DNA of 64,000 bases from Halosimplex litoreum (GTDB taxonomy: Archaea; Halobacteriota; Halobacteria; Halobacteriales; Haloarculaceae): assembly GCF_016065055.1 (NCBI RefSeq), contig NZ_CP065856.1, positions 2,603,836-2,667,835 of the forward strand, given 5' to 3'. The notes below the pieces were generated by a model. The model did no database searches, was not told the origin of the DNA, and worked only from the letters and a program-made list of their open reading frames with translations. How positions within the stretch are numbered: position 1 is the first letter of the stretch; every line of letters starts with the position of its first letter. Of the stretch, positions 53,458 through 61,852 are shown in pieces. The translations under genes and the position numbers were made by a program.

Positions 53458-53560
53458 CGCCACCGCCAGGACTCGAACCTGGGACAACCTCGTGTCTGCG
53501 GCACGCAGGTCACCTGCGCACCCTAACAGCGAGGTGCTCTACCAACTGAGCTACGGCGGC
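53458..53560 (-). tRNA. tRNA-Asn (GTT) with 30-nt intron
   Basis: The minus strand folds as a full tRNA: acceptor GCCGCCG with CGGTGGC plus G discriminator, D arm GCTC...GAGC, anticodon stem CCTCG/CGAGG, and T arm with GGTTCGAGTCC. The anticodon loop CTGTTA-A carries GTT (Asn). A 30-nt intron (53494-53523) lies after position 37, the standard archaeal place, and its partial pairing is consistent with a bulge-helix-bulge site for the splicing endonuclease. A TATA-like box at 53587-53594 precedes it. No CCA is encoded. Confidence 0.95.
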
Positions 53561-53696
53561 ACGCATGCATCCATAGCCGGAGTTGTTGTATAGGGATTTC
53601 GTTTTCCCTTCGCCACGACACGGAGTCACGTACGGCGATTCGACCGGAAACTGTCACGCACCCATCTTTTAGTCGGGGGTCGTCGAAACCCACGTC

Positions 53697-54317
53697 ATGG
53701 CAGCCGAATCGGTGGCCCTCGACGTCGACGGCGACTCGTACCCCGGTCGCGTGAACGAACCCGACGAACCCGCCGACAGCGGCGTGCTCGTCCTCCCGGG
53801 GCTGAACCACGGCCCGTTCGGCGACGTGTTCGACGAATTCGCGCGAGCGGCGGCCGAGGACGGCCACCTCGTCGCGCGCTTCGAGACGTGGGCGGACCCG
53901 GACGACCTCGACGCCAAGAGCGAGGACGACATGGAACGCGAACTGGCGGCCGGCGTCGACTTCCTCCGCGACCGCGGCCGCTCGCCAGTCTCGGTCGTCG
54001 CCAAGAGCTTCGGCGGGCGGCTGGCGCTGACGCATCTCCCGAGGGAGCACGTCGACCGGCTCGTCCTCTGGGCGCCCGCAGTGTTCGTCGGCGAACACGA
54101 CGAGCGGCCGTCGATCACCGCGGACGAACTGTCCGATATCGACCGTCCCACTCGGGTCCTCCAGGGCACCGCGGACGACATTCCCGTCGAGAACGCCCGG
54201 GAGATGGCCGACCACCTCCCGAACGGGGAGTCCGTCGTCCTTCCCGGGGAGGACCACTCGTTCCAGCGCGACCGCGAGCGGATCGTGGCGGAGACGCTCG
54301 ACGCTATCCCCGAGTGA
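53697..54317 (+). CDS. Alpha/beta hydrolase
   Basis: A 206-aa compact hydrolase. LVLPGLNHGPFGDVF forms the oxyanion region, VVAKSFGGRLAL the nucleophile elbow (Ser about 103), QGTADDIPVENA contains the Asp, and PGEDHSFQRDRER the His. The fold is like dienelactone hydrolase/KANL3-like hydrolases. A TATA box (cttttagt, 53666-53673) lies about 25-30 bp upstream. The substrate is unknown. Confidence 0.88.
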   Translation: MAAESVALDVDGDSYPGRVNEPDEPADSGVLVLPGLNHGPFGDVFDEFARAAAEDGHLVARFETWADPDDLDAKSEDDMERELAAGVDFLRDRGRSPVSVVAKSFGGRLALTHLPREHVDRLVLWAPAVFVGEHDERPSITADELSDIDRPTRVLQGTADDIPVENAREMADHLPNGESVVLPGEDHSFQRDRERIVAETLDAIPE

Positions 54318-54379
54318 GCGCGGTCCGGCGGCGCGCACACATCGGACGGGTTTTCACCGCCCCCGAACAACGCCGAGCC

Positions 54380-55759
54380 ATGAGCGACGAGTTCGACGCC
54401 GTCGTCGAGCGGGTCCGCGAGCGGGTGACGCCCGACGACGACGAGCGCGAGCGACTCGACGCGGTCGTCGGCGACCTCCGCGAGCGCACGCGCGACGGCG
54501 TCGCGGACCTGCCCGTCGACGCCGAGATCGTCCAGGTCGGCTCGACGGCCCGGGACACCTGGCTGGCGGGCGACCGCGATATCGACCTGTTCGTCTCCTT
54601 CCCGACGACCGTCGACCGCGAGGAACTGGAACGCTACGGTCTCGATATCGGTCACGCGGTGCTGCCCGACGGCCACGAGGAGTTCGCCGAACACCCCTAC
54701 GTCAAGGGTGTCTACGAGGGATTCGACGTGGACCTGGTGCCCTGCTACGCGGTCGGGGACGCCACGGAGATCCAGTCGGCGGTCGACCGCACGCCCTTCC
54801 ACACCGAGTACCTCGACGCGCGCATCGACGCCGATCTGGCGAGCGAGGTGCGGGTCGCAAAGCAGTTTCTCACCGGCATCGGCGTCTACGGCAGCGACCT
54901 CCGGACCCGGGGCTTCTCGGGGTTCCTGACCGAGTTGCTCGTCCACGAGTACGGCGGCTTCCGCCCGTTCGTCGAGGCTGCAGCCGAATGGCACCCGCCC
55001 GTCGCGTTCGACCCCGAAGCCCACGGGACGGAGACGTTCGAGGACCCCCTGGTCGTGATCGATCCGACCGACCCAGAGCGCAACGTCGCCGCGGTCTGCT
55101 CGTCGGAAGCGGTCGCCCGACTCCAGCACTACGCTCGGGACCTGCTCGCCGACCCGCGCGAGGACCTGTTCGTGCCCGACGAGCCCGCCCCCGTCGACGC
55201 CGAGACGGTCGTCGCGGCGTTCGAACGTCGCGGCACGACACCGGTCGCCGTTCGGTTCGACGCGCCCGACATCGTCGACGACCAGCTCTACCCGCAGCTC
55301 GACCGGTCGCTGGAGGGGCTCGTCGGCGAACTCGACCGCCGCGGCTTCGACGTGCTGCGGTCGGCCGCGTGGGCAGAGGAGACGGTCGTCCTGTTCGCCG
55401 AACTCGGGGTCGCCGAACGGCCGGCGATCGAGCGCCACGAGGGGCCGCCGGTCGGGGTCCGCGACCACGCCGAGGGTTTCTTCGAGGCCTACGCAGACGA
55501 GACCACCGCGCCGGACGACGGCACGGCCGGCACCTACGGGCCGTTCCTCGACGCCGACCGCTACGTCGTCGAGCGGCCCCGGGAGTTCGAGACGGCGATC
55601 GACCTGCTGGAGAGCGACGCCGTCTTCGACGTGGCGCTGGGCGCACAGGTCGAGACGGCCATGAACGAGGGGTACGCGGTCTCGACGGGGGCGGCAATCG
55701 GCGACCTCGCCGAGGAGTTCGGGGTCGAACTGGCGCGATATCTCGACCCGCGGCCGTGA
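54380..55759 (+). CDS. cca: Archaeal (class I) CCA-adding tRNA nucleotidyltransferase
   Basis: A 459-aa enzyme that builds or repairs the 3'-CCA end of tRNA. The polymerase beta-type active site is QVGSTARDTWLAGDRDIDLF (metal Asp in DID), and EGFDVDLVPCY supplies the third Asp. The ATG at 54380 is used. Archaeal class I features: TGIGVYGSDLRTRGFSGFLT, LVHEYGGF, EDPLVVIDPTDPERNVAA and a tail domain of about 150 residues. It follows the hydrolase gene closely (63 bp), probably in one transcript. It is fitting that the neighbouring tRNA-Asn gene encodes no CCA. Confidence 0.95.
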   Translation: MSDEFDAVVERVRERVTPDDDERERLDAVVGDLRERTRDGVADLPVDAEIVQVGSTARDTWLAGDRDIDLFVSFPTTVDREELERYGLDIGHAVLPDGHEEFAEHPYVKGVYEGFDVDLVPCYAVGDATEIQSAVDRTPFHTEYLDARIDADLASEVRVAKQFLTGIGVYGSDLRTRGFSGFLTELLVHEYGGFRPFVEAAAEWHPPVAFDPEAHGTETFEDPLVVIDPTDPERNVAAVCSSEAVARLQHYARDLLADPREDLFVPDEPAPVDAETVVAAFERRGTTPVAVRFDAPDIVDDQLYPQLDRSLEGLVGELDRRGFDVLRSAAWAEETVVLFAELGVAERPAIERHEGPPVGVRDHAEGFFEAYADETTAPDDGTAGTYGPFLDADRYVVERPREFETAIDLLESDAVFDVALGAQVETAMNEGYAVSTGAAIGDLAEEFGVELARYLDPRP

Positions 55760-55829
55760 CCCGGACCGCGATCGCGGTCGCTACCGGCGTGCTCGGTCGA
55801 AAACACGCGACGCGGTCGGCCCGGTCGAG

Positions 55830-56084
55830 CTACTCGGTGTCGATAGCGTAGAGTCGCTGGCGGGCGTCCGCCGGATAGATCCGTTCTTCGACGATGTCGG
55901 CGTCGGTCAGGTCCGACAGCGCGCTGCGCACGCTACGCTGAGAGAGCCGCGTCTCCTCGGCGAGCGTCTTCTGTGTCAGTGGGCCTTCGTACTCGAGGAC
56001 CGTGTACACGAACTTGGCGCTCGGTGTCAGATCGTCGAGTTGCGATTCCCAGTCACGATACGATTGTTCCGTACAACAGCACAC
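55830..56084 (-). CDS. MarR-like winged-helix regulator
   Basis: An 84-aa single-domain DNA-binding protein with wHTH at about residues 18-75 (SAKFVYTVLEYEGPLTQKTL, then LAEETRLSQRSVRSALSDLT). It starts at GTG 56084 with MCCCTEQSYRDWESQ. A TATA-like tctatacat on this strand lies at 56124-56132, leaving a short leader. The family is widespread in haloarchaea, where similar small wHTH proteins (Trh-type) occur. Target unknown. Confidence 0.82.
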   Translation of the reverse strand: MCCCTEQSYRDWESQLDDLTPSAKFVYTVLEYEGPLTQKTLAEETRLSQRSVRSALSDLTDADIVEERIYPADARQRLYAIDTE

Positions 56085-56288
56085 GGGGAAAGGTCACCAA
56101 CAGCACGGTTTCACACGCTCCCATGTATAGATTTCCGCGGTGCGTTGATGTGTATCCCAGTACCCATCAGATCACAGACTGATACTCGAACGGTACCCGG
56201 CCCTCGAAACACCGCGACGCCTCTCGTCGTCGCAACAGTTCGGGATCGGCGCTCGGGGCAGTCGGTGAGTTCGGTACCGAGCGGACGG

Positions 56289-57305
56289 TCACTCGTCGGC
56301 GAGGTCGAACCCCTGGGTCCGCACGTCGTCGATGACCTCGCGCGCGGCGCTCTGGACGTCCTCGTCGGGTTCGGCGGGGGCGTAGCCATCGAACACTTCG
56401 TGAACGGTTCGGACGCTCTCGGTCAGCGTATCGAGGCCGTAGCCACCCTCCAGAACGAATCCGAGGCCGGCGTCGATGCGGTCGGCGAAGGCGTCGACGC
56501 GCTGTGCGAGCAGGCCGTACCCCTCGGTGGAGACCCGCATGCGCGAGATGGGGTCGTGTTCGTGGGCGTCGAAGCCCGCGGAGACCAACAGGAGGTCCGG
56601 GTCGAACGCCTCGAATGCGGGAACGATCAGGTCTTCGACGGCGGCGAGGTAGCCGCTGGTGGTCGTTCCCGGTGGGAACGGGACGTTCATCGTCGTCCCC
56701 TGGGCGTCGCCGGTCCCGATCTCCGTCGCGTCGCCGGTCCCGGGATAGATGCCGTCCTCGTGGATCGAGACGAAGAAGACGTCCTCGCGGTCGGCGAAGA
56801 TGTCCTGAGTGCCGTTGCCGTGGTGGACGTCCCAGTCGAGGATGGCGACGCGGTCGGCGCCGCCGTCGTCGATGGCGTGCTGGGCGGCGACGGCGACGTG
56901 GTTGAAGAAACAGAAGCCCATGGCGTCGTCGTAGACGGCGTGGTGACCCGGCGGACGTCCGAGCGCGAAGGCCGTGTCGCGACCGTCGACCCCGTCGAGC
57001 GCTTCGTCGGCGACCCAGTTGGCCATGCCCGACGCGGCCAGCGCGGCGTCCCAGGTGGCCTCGACGGCGACGGTGTCGGCGTCCCAGTCGCCGCCGCCGT
57101 CGGCGCAGAAGTCCTCGACGGACTGGACGTAGTCGGCGTCGTGGACGGCGGCGACCTGTTCGACGGTCGCGTTCGCTGGGGCGACGTACTCGACGCCGTG
57201 ACACTCCGAGAGGCCCTGGCGGATGGCGCGCAGGCGGTCGGGGCTCTCGGGGTGGCGCTTGCCGGTGTCGTGGTCGAGACAGGCCTCCCGGTAGCCGAAG
57301 TTCAT
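56289..57305 (-). CDS. Histone deacetylase family protein
   Basis: A 338-aa zinc amidohydrolase of the class II HDAC/acetoin-utilization family. Active-site motifs: RPPGHHA (His pair), [21 protein letters not shown] (zinc Asp and His), and GFDAHEHDP (zinc Asp). [11 protein letters not shown] is the conserved last loop. Deacetylase activity on histone or another acetyl-lysine protein is plausible. The gene lies 4 bp after the doublet histone gene on the same strand, which supports a chromatin role. Confidence 0.94.
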   Translation of the reverse strand: MNFGYREACLDHDTGKRHPESPDRLRAIRQGLSECHGVEYVAPANATVEQVAAVHDADYVQSVEDFCADGGGDWDADTVAVEATWDAALAASGMANWVADEALDGVDGRDTAFALGRPPGHHAVYDDAMGFCFFNHVAVAAQHAIDDGGADRVAILDWDVHHGNGTQDIFADREDVFFVSIHEDGIYPGTGDATEIGTGDAQGTTMNVPFPPGTTTSGYLAAVEDLIVPAFEAFDPDLLLVSAGFDAHEHDPISRMRVSTEGYGLLAQRVDAFADRIDAGLGFVLEGGYGLDTLTESVRTVHEVFDGYAPAEPDEDVQSAAREVIDDVRTQGFDLADE

Positions 57306-57309
57306 ACGG

Positions 57310-57747
57310 TCACTCGTAGTACTGGCTCAGTCGAAAGTAGGCCTCGACGTCCTCGGCTTTGACGGTCCGCCGGTCGGCGTGGCGCGCCAGATCCGCGGCG
57401 GCCGCGGCCACGCGGTCGGCGTACGCCTCCAGGTCGGACGCCAGCGCGAGGCGTGCGTCCATGGAGACGCGGTAGTCGTCGATGTCGAGGCGAGCGATGC
57501 GGTCGACCGGCGCGATCGGCAGTTCCAGCTCGTCTTTGTCCCCGCTCGGTTCGGTCCCGAAATCCGACGCCATCAGCGTCTTCCGCCCGTCCCCGGTCGC
57601 CACGTCGGCCGCGTCGACCGCCCGCTCGGCACCGCGCTCCTGGATGCGGCGGGCGAGTTCCTCGGCGGCCTCGGCGCTGACGCGCAAACTCCCGGCGTTG
57701 CGCCGGATGATGGTGTCGACCGGCGCGAACGGTAGCTCGACGCTCAT
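57310..57747 (-). CDS. Archaeal doublet histone
   Basis: A 145-aa protein with two fused histone folds, as in haloarchaea: [16 protein letters not shown] (about 3-18) and [16 protein letters not shown] (about 75-90). Each is followed by a helix-strand-helix ([20 protein letters not shown] and [20 protein letters not shown]). Doublet histones can form heterodimer-like units on DNA; in haloarchaea they are often scarce and act more like regulators. The ATG at 57747 gives the standard start. It forms a cluster with RPA upstream and HDAC downstream, likely one operon. Confidence 0.95.
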   Translation of the reverse strand: MSVELPFAPVDTIIRRNAGSLRVSAEAAEELARRIQERGAERAVDAADVATGDGRKTLMASDFGTEPSGDKDELELPIAPVDRIARLDIDDYRVSMDARLALASDLEAYADRVAAAAADLARHADRRTVKAEDVEAYFRLSQYYE

Positions 57748-57899
57748 AGCACACAAGCGGGCCGTTCCGGCCTTAAGCGTTTCCGAAAGTCGCTCTCGGC
57801 CCTCGACGGCCGCTCCGAGGTCGCGATCCGCCGTCGCCACGCGATCGCTTCGACCGCAGCCGGAAGTCCGATATCGACCGTTCTCGGTCGTCTGTCCCG

Positions 57900-59387
57900 T
57901 CAGAACACGTCGTCGGCGTCGAGTCGGTCGTCGGCCATCGCGCCGCGGACGGTCACTTCCTGCCCGAGCGTCAGCGCCGCGTCGGTGTCGACCTGCATCG
58001 TCTCCTGACCGTCGTCCAGGATGACCGGATCGCCAGTCTGAACGACCGTCCCCGTGAACTCCACCTCTTCCGCCGCGGCCGCCGCGGCCCCACCGTCGGC
58101 GCCCCCACCGGCCGACGCCGCCCCCTCGGACCCGCCGTCGCCGCTCGTGCCGGAGTCGGCGCCGTCACCGTCACCGGTGAACGCGCCGAGCCCGGCGTCC
58201 GACCCGCTCGAACCCCCACTCCCGCCGCTCGCACCCGACCCGGACCCGCCCGGCGAGGGTGCGGCCGAGCCCGCACCGGTGTCCTCGTCGAGGACGACCA
58301 CCGTCGACTGCCAGCCCGCCGACGCCTCGAGGTCGTCCTGCCAGCCGTCCTGGATCTCGGCGTCGGCGACGAACACCTCGTCGCCCGGCGCGATCTCCTT
58401 GTCGGCTTTCTCGCCCCACAGCGCCACCCGGATGTCGCCCGTGTCGTCCTGCACGCGGATGTTCCGGACCTGCCCCTCCGAGCCGTCGTCGCGGTCGAAG
58501 GTACGCTTTGGGTCGGCCGAACGGACGACGCCGGCCAGATCGACCACCTCGTCCATCTCCACGGCGCCGACGGCGTCGGCCTCCGGCGTGAACTCGACGG
58601 TCTCGTCGATCTCGTCGATCGCCCCGTGGTCGCCGACGTGCAGCTCCAGATCGCCCTCCCGCTCGCGGACGTAGCCGTCGACCACCTCGACGGCCGTGCC
58701 GGGTTCGAGCTCCGTCGCGCGGTCGGCGCGGTCGTCCCACATCGTCACGCGCACGCGGCCGGTCTCGTCGCCCAGTAGCAGGTTCGACACCTTCCCCTCC
58801 GACCCGTCGTCGCGGTCGAACGTGCGGATCGAGTCCGTCTCCAGGACGATCCCCCGGACGTTCACGTCCGATTGGCCCATCGTCAGTGCGTCGACGGTCG
58901 ACCCGTCGCCCAGTTCCACGTCGATCTCGGCGTCGTCGTCCGGTTCGGCCTTGTCGACGGAGACTTCGAGGCCGTTGTAACCGTCTTTCGGGCGGCCGGC
59001 GATCCGGAGGACCTGCCCCTCCTCCAGTTCGCCCTCGACCACGGACTCGGCCTGCTGGTCCCAGAAGGCCAGCCGGACGGTACCGGTCTCGTCGGCCGCT
59101 TCGACGTTGGCGACGCGCCCGTCCTCGTCCTCGCCGTCGCGTTCGAACGTGCGCAACTCACCGATCGAGACCACCTTCGCGAGGAACTTCACCTCCTCCA
59201 TGCCCGGTTCGATGTCCGCGACGGTGTCGACTTCCCCTTCGTTGAGCTCGTGGGCGAGCAGCATCGCCGCCGTCTCCTCGTCCGCGAGCCCGCCCATCTG
59301 CTCGACTTTCTCTTCGACGGCCTCGCGGAACTCCTCCTCGGAGACGTCCGTATCCAGATCCGCGTAGACCTCCTCGATCGCTCCCAT
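57900..59387 (-). CDS. Replication protein A (single-stranded DNA-binding, three OB folds)
   Basis: A 495-aa acidic SSB of the archaeal RPA type. Three OB folds are clear: about 70-155 (FLAKVVSIGELRTFERDGED), 178-265 (GIVLETDSIRTFDRDDGSEG) and 283-365 (GVVRSADPKRTFDRDDGSEG). Each ends with a conserved TGxxRVxxWD-like strand. A Gly/Ser-rich linker (about 375-435) precedes a fourth short OB-like tail. No Cys is present, so it lacks the zinc finger of some RPA1s. I chose the ATG at 59387; the preceding Met is six codons upstream. As I recall, H. volcanii rpa2 is also beside its histone gene. Confidence 0.93.
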   Translation of the reverse strand: MGAIEEVYADLDTDVSEEEFREAVEEKVEQMGGLADEETAAMLLAHELNEGEVDTVADIEPGMEEVKFLAKVVSIGELRTFERDGEDEDGRVANVEAADETGTVRLAFWDQQAESVVEGELEEGQVLRIAGRPKDGYNGLEVSVDKAEPDDDAEIDVELGDGSTVDALTMGQSDVNVRGIVLETDSIRTFDRDDGSEGKVSNLLLGDETGRVRVTMWDDRADRATELEPGTAVEVVDGYVREREGDLELHVGDHGAIDEIDETVEFTPEADAVGAVEMDEVVDLAGVVRSADPKRTFDRDDGSEGQVRNIRVQDDTGDIRVALWGEKADKEIAPGDEVFVADAEIQDGWQDDLEASAGWQSTVVVLDEDTGAGSAAPSPGGSGSGASGGSGGSSGSDAGLGAFTGDGDGADSGTSGDGGSEGAASAGGGADGGAAAAAAEEVEFTGTVVQTGDPVILDDGQETMQVDTDAALTLGQEVTVRGAMADDRLDADDVF

Positions 59388-59651
59388 TAGTATAGCCGTT
59401 GGCATGGTTGCGCTCCGCTTAAGCGTTGTCGTTGGCCCGCTACCCCGCCCTCGTCGCTCGATCTCGTCGCGCCTTCGAACGCCGATAACGCCGGCGTGTC
59501 GACGGTCCGCCTCGCCCCTCTCGCGTTCATGATCCGGGTTGGTCCGGGCTTCGGTGATAAAGTCGAGGGTGGTCGGCGGGTTCGCGCGGGCGCCGGTCGG
59601 GTCGCAGGCGCTCGACGGCCCCCGACGAGCGCAACCGTGCGCGGCCGGACG

Positions 59652-60308
59652 CTATCGGGACTCCGAGGTGACGCGCGTGTCCTCGCCGTCGTGGCCGTGG
59701 ACGACGACGACCTCGCGGGGGAGCGCGCTGTCGAGCGCCACTGTCGCCTCGTAGTCGATCTCGGTGAGACACTCGGCGCACATCGTGTCGGTGTCGGCGT
59801 CGGATTCGGCACCGACGACGACGGTGAGCGTCCCACCGTCGAGGCGAACGTCCGACAGGACGGCCGTGTAGCAGGCGTCCGACCCCCAGGTCGTCCCCGT
59901 CACGGTGACCGTGCCGGCGTTTCCGTCGAAGCCGACCGAGGCGTCGTCGGTCTGACCGCCGCAGCCGCTGTCGGTCACTTCCAGCGACGAATCCGTGACC
60001 CCGCTGGGCGTCGCCGACGGCTCGCCGTCGGGCGTCTCGCTCACGGTATCCTCGGGCGAGTCGCTCGGCGTGGCGCTCGGGTCGTCGGTTCCGTCGGGGT
60101 GTGGCTCGGTCACGGTATCGCCGTCTCGGTCGGGCGTCACCGCCGGGTCGGTGGTCGCGGGGTCGTCGGACGGCGTAGCGGCCGGTTCGTCGGTGTCGGC
60201 CGGTTCGTCGGTATCGGTCGGTTGGCCGCCGGGTCCGTCGGACAGACAGCCGGTCAGGGCGAGCGTGCCCGCGGCGCCGAGGCCGCGGAGGAGGGTGCGT
60301 CGCTTCAC
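59652..60308 (-). CDS. Tat-exported lipoprotein with Thr/Asp/Pro-rich stalk
   Basis: A 218-aa protein with a twin-arginine lipoprotein signal: MKRRTLLRGLGAAGTLALTGC, lipid Cys21. About 85 residues of TDEPADTDEPA-like low complexity follow as a spacer. The C-terminal domain (about 110-215) is beta-rich with several Cys (SGCGGQTDD, DACYTAVL, MCAECLTEIDY) that could form disulphides on the outside of the cell. Function is unknown. It is transcribed convergently with the 60391 promoter region and not obviously operonic. Confidence 0.85.
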   Translation of the reverse strand: MKRRTLLRGLGAAGTLALTGCLSDGPGGQPTDTDEPADTDEPAATPSDDPATTDPAVTPDRDGDTVTEPHPDGTDDPSATPSDSPEDTVSETPDGEPSATPSGVTDSSLEVTDSGCGGQTDDASVGFDGNAGTVTVTGTTWGSDACYTAVLSDVRLDGGTLTVVVGAESDADTDTMCAECLTEIDYEATVALDSALPREVVVVHGHDGEDTRVTSESR

Positions 60309-60390
60309 GACGTGACAGACGAGCGGTCGGATAAAGGGCCTTGTCGACGTTCAAGCGATCCTTTGACACTGCCCGGACGGATCGTAACCC

Positions 60391-60400
60391 CTTTACAATC
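60391..60400 (+). promoter_or_regulatory. TATA box of the tRNA-Arg gene
   Basis: ctttacaatc lies 22-31 bp upstream of the mature tRNA 5' end at 60422. Confidence 0.6.
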
Positions 60401-60421
60401 AACCGCGGTACGTAGAAGTGA

Positions 60422-60494
60422 GTCCGGGTAGGGTAGTGGACTATCCTCTTGGCTTGCGGAGCCAGGGACCGGAGTTCGAATCTCCGCTCGGACG
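60422..60494 (+). tRNA. tRNA-Arg (GCG)
   Basis: A 73-nt tRNA: acceptor GTCCGGG with CTCGGAC plus G discriminator, D arm of GG..CC type, anticodon stem TTGGC/GCCAG with loop TTGCGGA (anticodon GCG, reading CGC/CGT), and T arm CGGAG-TTCGAAT-CTCCG. No intron and no encoded CCA. Its 3' terminal segment recurs downstream. Confidence 0.96.
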
Positions 60495-60622
60495 TTTCTG
60501 CCGACCGCAACACGACGAGCGTAGCGAGGAGTCTGCGGTCGGCGAAACTCCACGCGGAGATTGGAGCAGACCAGTGGCAGCCCGCGCAGGGAGCGTAGCG
60601 ACCGAGCAGGAACCTCTGGGCA

Positions 60623-60705
60623 AGTTCGAATCTCCGCTCGGACGTTCACTTCGTTCACGACCGACGAGCCCAGCGCTCGCACCGCTCGCGCTGGACTCCG
60701 CTCGG
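60623..60705. repeat. 82-83 bp direct repeat, copy A (contains tRNA-Arg 3' end)
   Basis: Begins agttcgaatctccgctcgga (the last 20 bp or so of tRNA-Arg) and continues through cgttcacttcgttcacgacc and ctcgcgctggactccgctcgg. The same stretch recurs at 60845-60927, 222 bp away, with almost no change. It looks like duplicated attachment-site DNA or a remnant of one. Confidence 0.9.
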
Positions 60706-60844
60706 ACGTTCCTTCGCGAACTACGCCGCGAGCGACTGTTCTGTCGCTCGCATCCGTGAGCAAGCGACCGTCCCGAGGAGATTCGAGCAGGGAAGTCGCA
60801 CGCCCGGGAAGCGACCGCAGGGAGCGACCCGGAACGTCTTCACG

Positions 60845-60927
60845 AGTTCGAATCTCCGCTCGGACGTTCACTTCGTTCACGACCGACGAGCCCAGCGCTC
60901 GCACCGCTCGCGCTGGACTCCGCTCGG
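60845..60927. repeat. 82-83 bp direct repeat, copy B
   Basis: Second near-identical copy of the repeat at 60623-60705. The tRNA-derived part is 60846-60868. Between copies A and B (60706-60844) there is no recognisable gene. Confidence 0.9.
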
Positions 60928-61018
60928 GCGGTTCCGTTCGGTCGTCACTCGCCGAGCGTCGCGTCTATCCCGAAGAGGAGAGGTTCGGACGGCCGGCGAC
61001 GGCGAGCGAACGTCCCGC

Positions 61019-61738
61019 TCAGGCGAACCTGTCGATCAGGTAGCCGCCGACGGCGCCGAGCCCGGCGTTGATCGCCAGCGCGACCAGTTCGGCGACGACG
61101 ATGACGCCGACCAGGACGGCGCCGCCCGCGAGCTGACCGATCGCGTCGGCACCGGCGAGGAACCCGCCCGCGACGGCCACGAGCAGCGGGACCGTCAGCA
61201 CCCAGCCGACCAGTCCGGCCACGGCGCCGATACGCAGGCCGGACCCGCTCTCGCCGTACAGGTACGCCGCGGCCCCGCCGCCCGCGACCGCCGCCCCGGG
61301 GATGAACGAGACCAGCGCCGTCACCGCGGCGCCGTAGACGGCGCAGGCGCGGAACGTCGCGGTCGTTCCGCCCTCGCGGGTGACCCGGCGACGGGTACGC
61401 CGGCGAGCGACGACGAACGCCGCGGCGACGGCGACCAACAGCAGTCCGGTCACGGCGAGCCCGGCCGCGAACCAGTCGACGAACGGGACCCCGGCATCGA
61501 TCGCTTCCGCGGGCGTCAGTCCGTTTACCTCGACCTCCTCGCTGGTGACGAAGTCGGCGATCAGCGCCCGGTCGACGCGAGCGTACATCGCGGCGCCGAC
61601 CGCCGTCAGCGCGAGTCCGATCAGTCCGGTCACGATACCCAGCAGCCAGTCGACCGCCGCCGGCACCGGGTCGCGCCCGTCCGTCGGTTCGTCGGCCGCG
61701 GGTCGACCAGCGTCGTGTACGGTATCTACGTCCGTCAT
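61019..61738 (-). CDS. DUF5518-like membrane protein
   Basis: A 239-aa membrane protein with about five or six hydrophobic helices. An N-terminal acidic segment (MTDVDTVHDAGRPAADE) precedes the first (VDWLLGIVTGLIGLALTAVG). An extracytoplasmic-looking loop (ARVDRALIADFVTSEEVEVN) and a Gly/Ala-rich C-terminal half follow (AVAGGGAAAYLYGES, AGFLAG-like turns). The Gly-rich helices resemble the haloarchaeal DUF5518 family. Function unknown. Confidence 0.8.
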   Translation of the reverse strand: MTDVDTVHDAGRPAADEPTDGRDPVPAAVDWLLGIVTGLIGLALTAVGAAMYARVDRALIADFVTSEEVEVNGLTPAEAIDAGVPFVDWFAAGLAVTGLLLVAVAAAFVVARRRTRRRVTREGGTTATFRACAVYGAAVTALVSFIPGAAVAGGGAAAYLYGESGSGLRIGAVAGLVGWVLTVPLLVAVAGGFLAGADAIGQLAGGAVLVGVIVVAELVALAINAGLGAVGGYLIDRFA

Positions 61739-61852
61739 ATCTACCGATAGACACCCCGAGTAATTATACCTGCAAGCCGCGCTTCTCGGCCGGAAGAGCG
61801 GCGAGTGATTTAAGTACCCTCACAGAACGAGCCGCAGATTCGGGGGTTGGAG

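Larger units (their letters stand above)
60495..61018. other. 524-bp gene-free stretch with repeated tRNA-Arg 3' ends
   Basis: No gene is supportable. The region carries full copies of the tRNA-Arg 3' terminal 23 bp (gttcgaatctccgctcggac plus gtt) at 60624-60646 and 60846-60868, besides the original at 60474-60496. A shorter related piece is at 60697-60711. Confidence 0.85.

Noticed and set aside
60422-61018. A complete integrated plasmid or virus at the tRNA-Arg gene
   Set aside because: Only short repeats are present; no integrase, replication gene or capsid gene lies between them. I keep this as a remnant or scar only.
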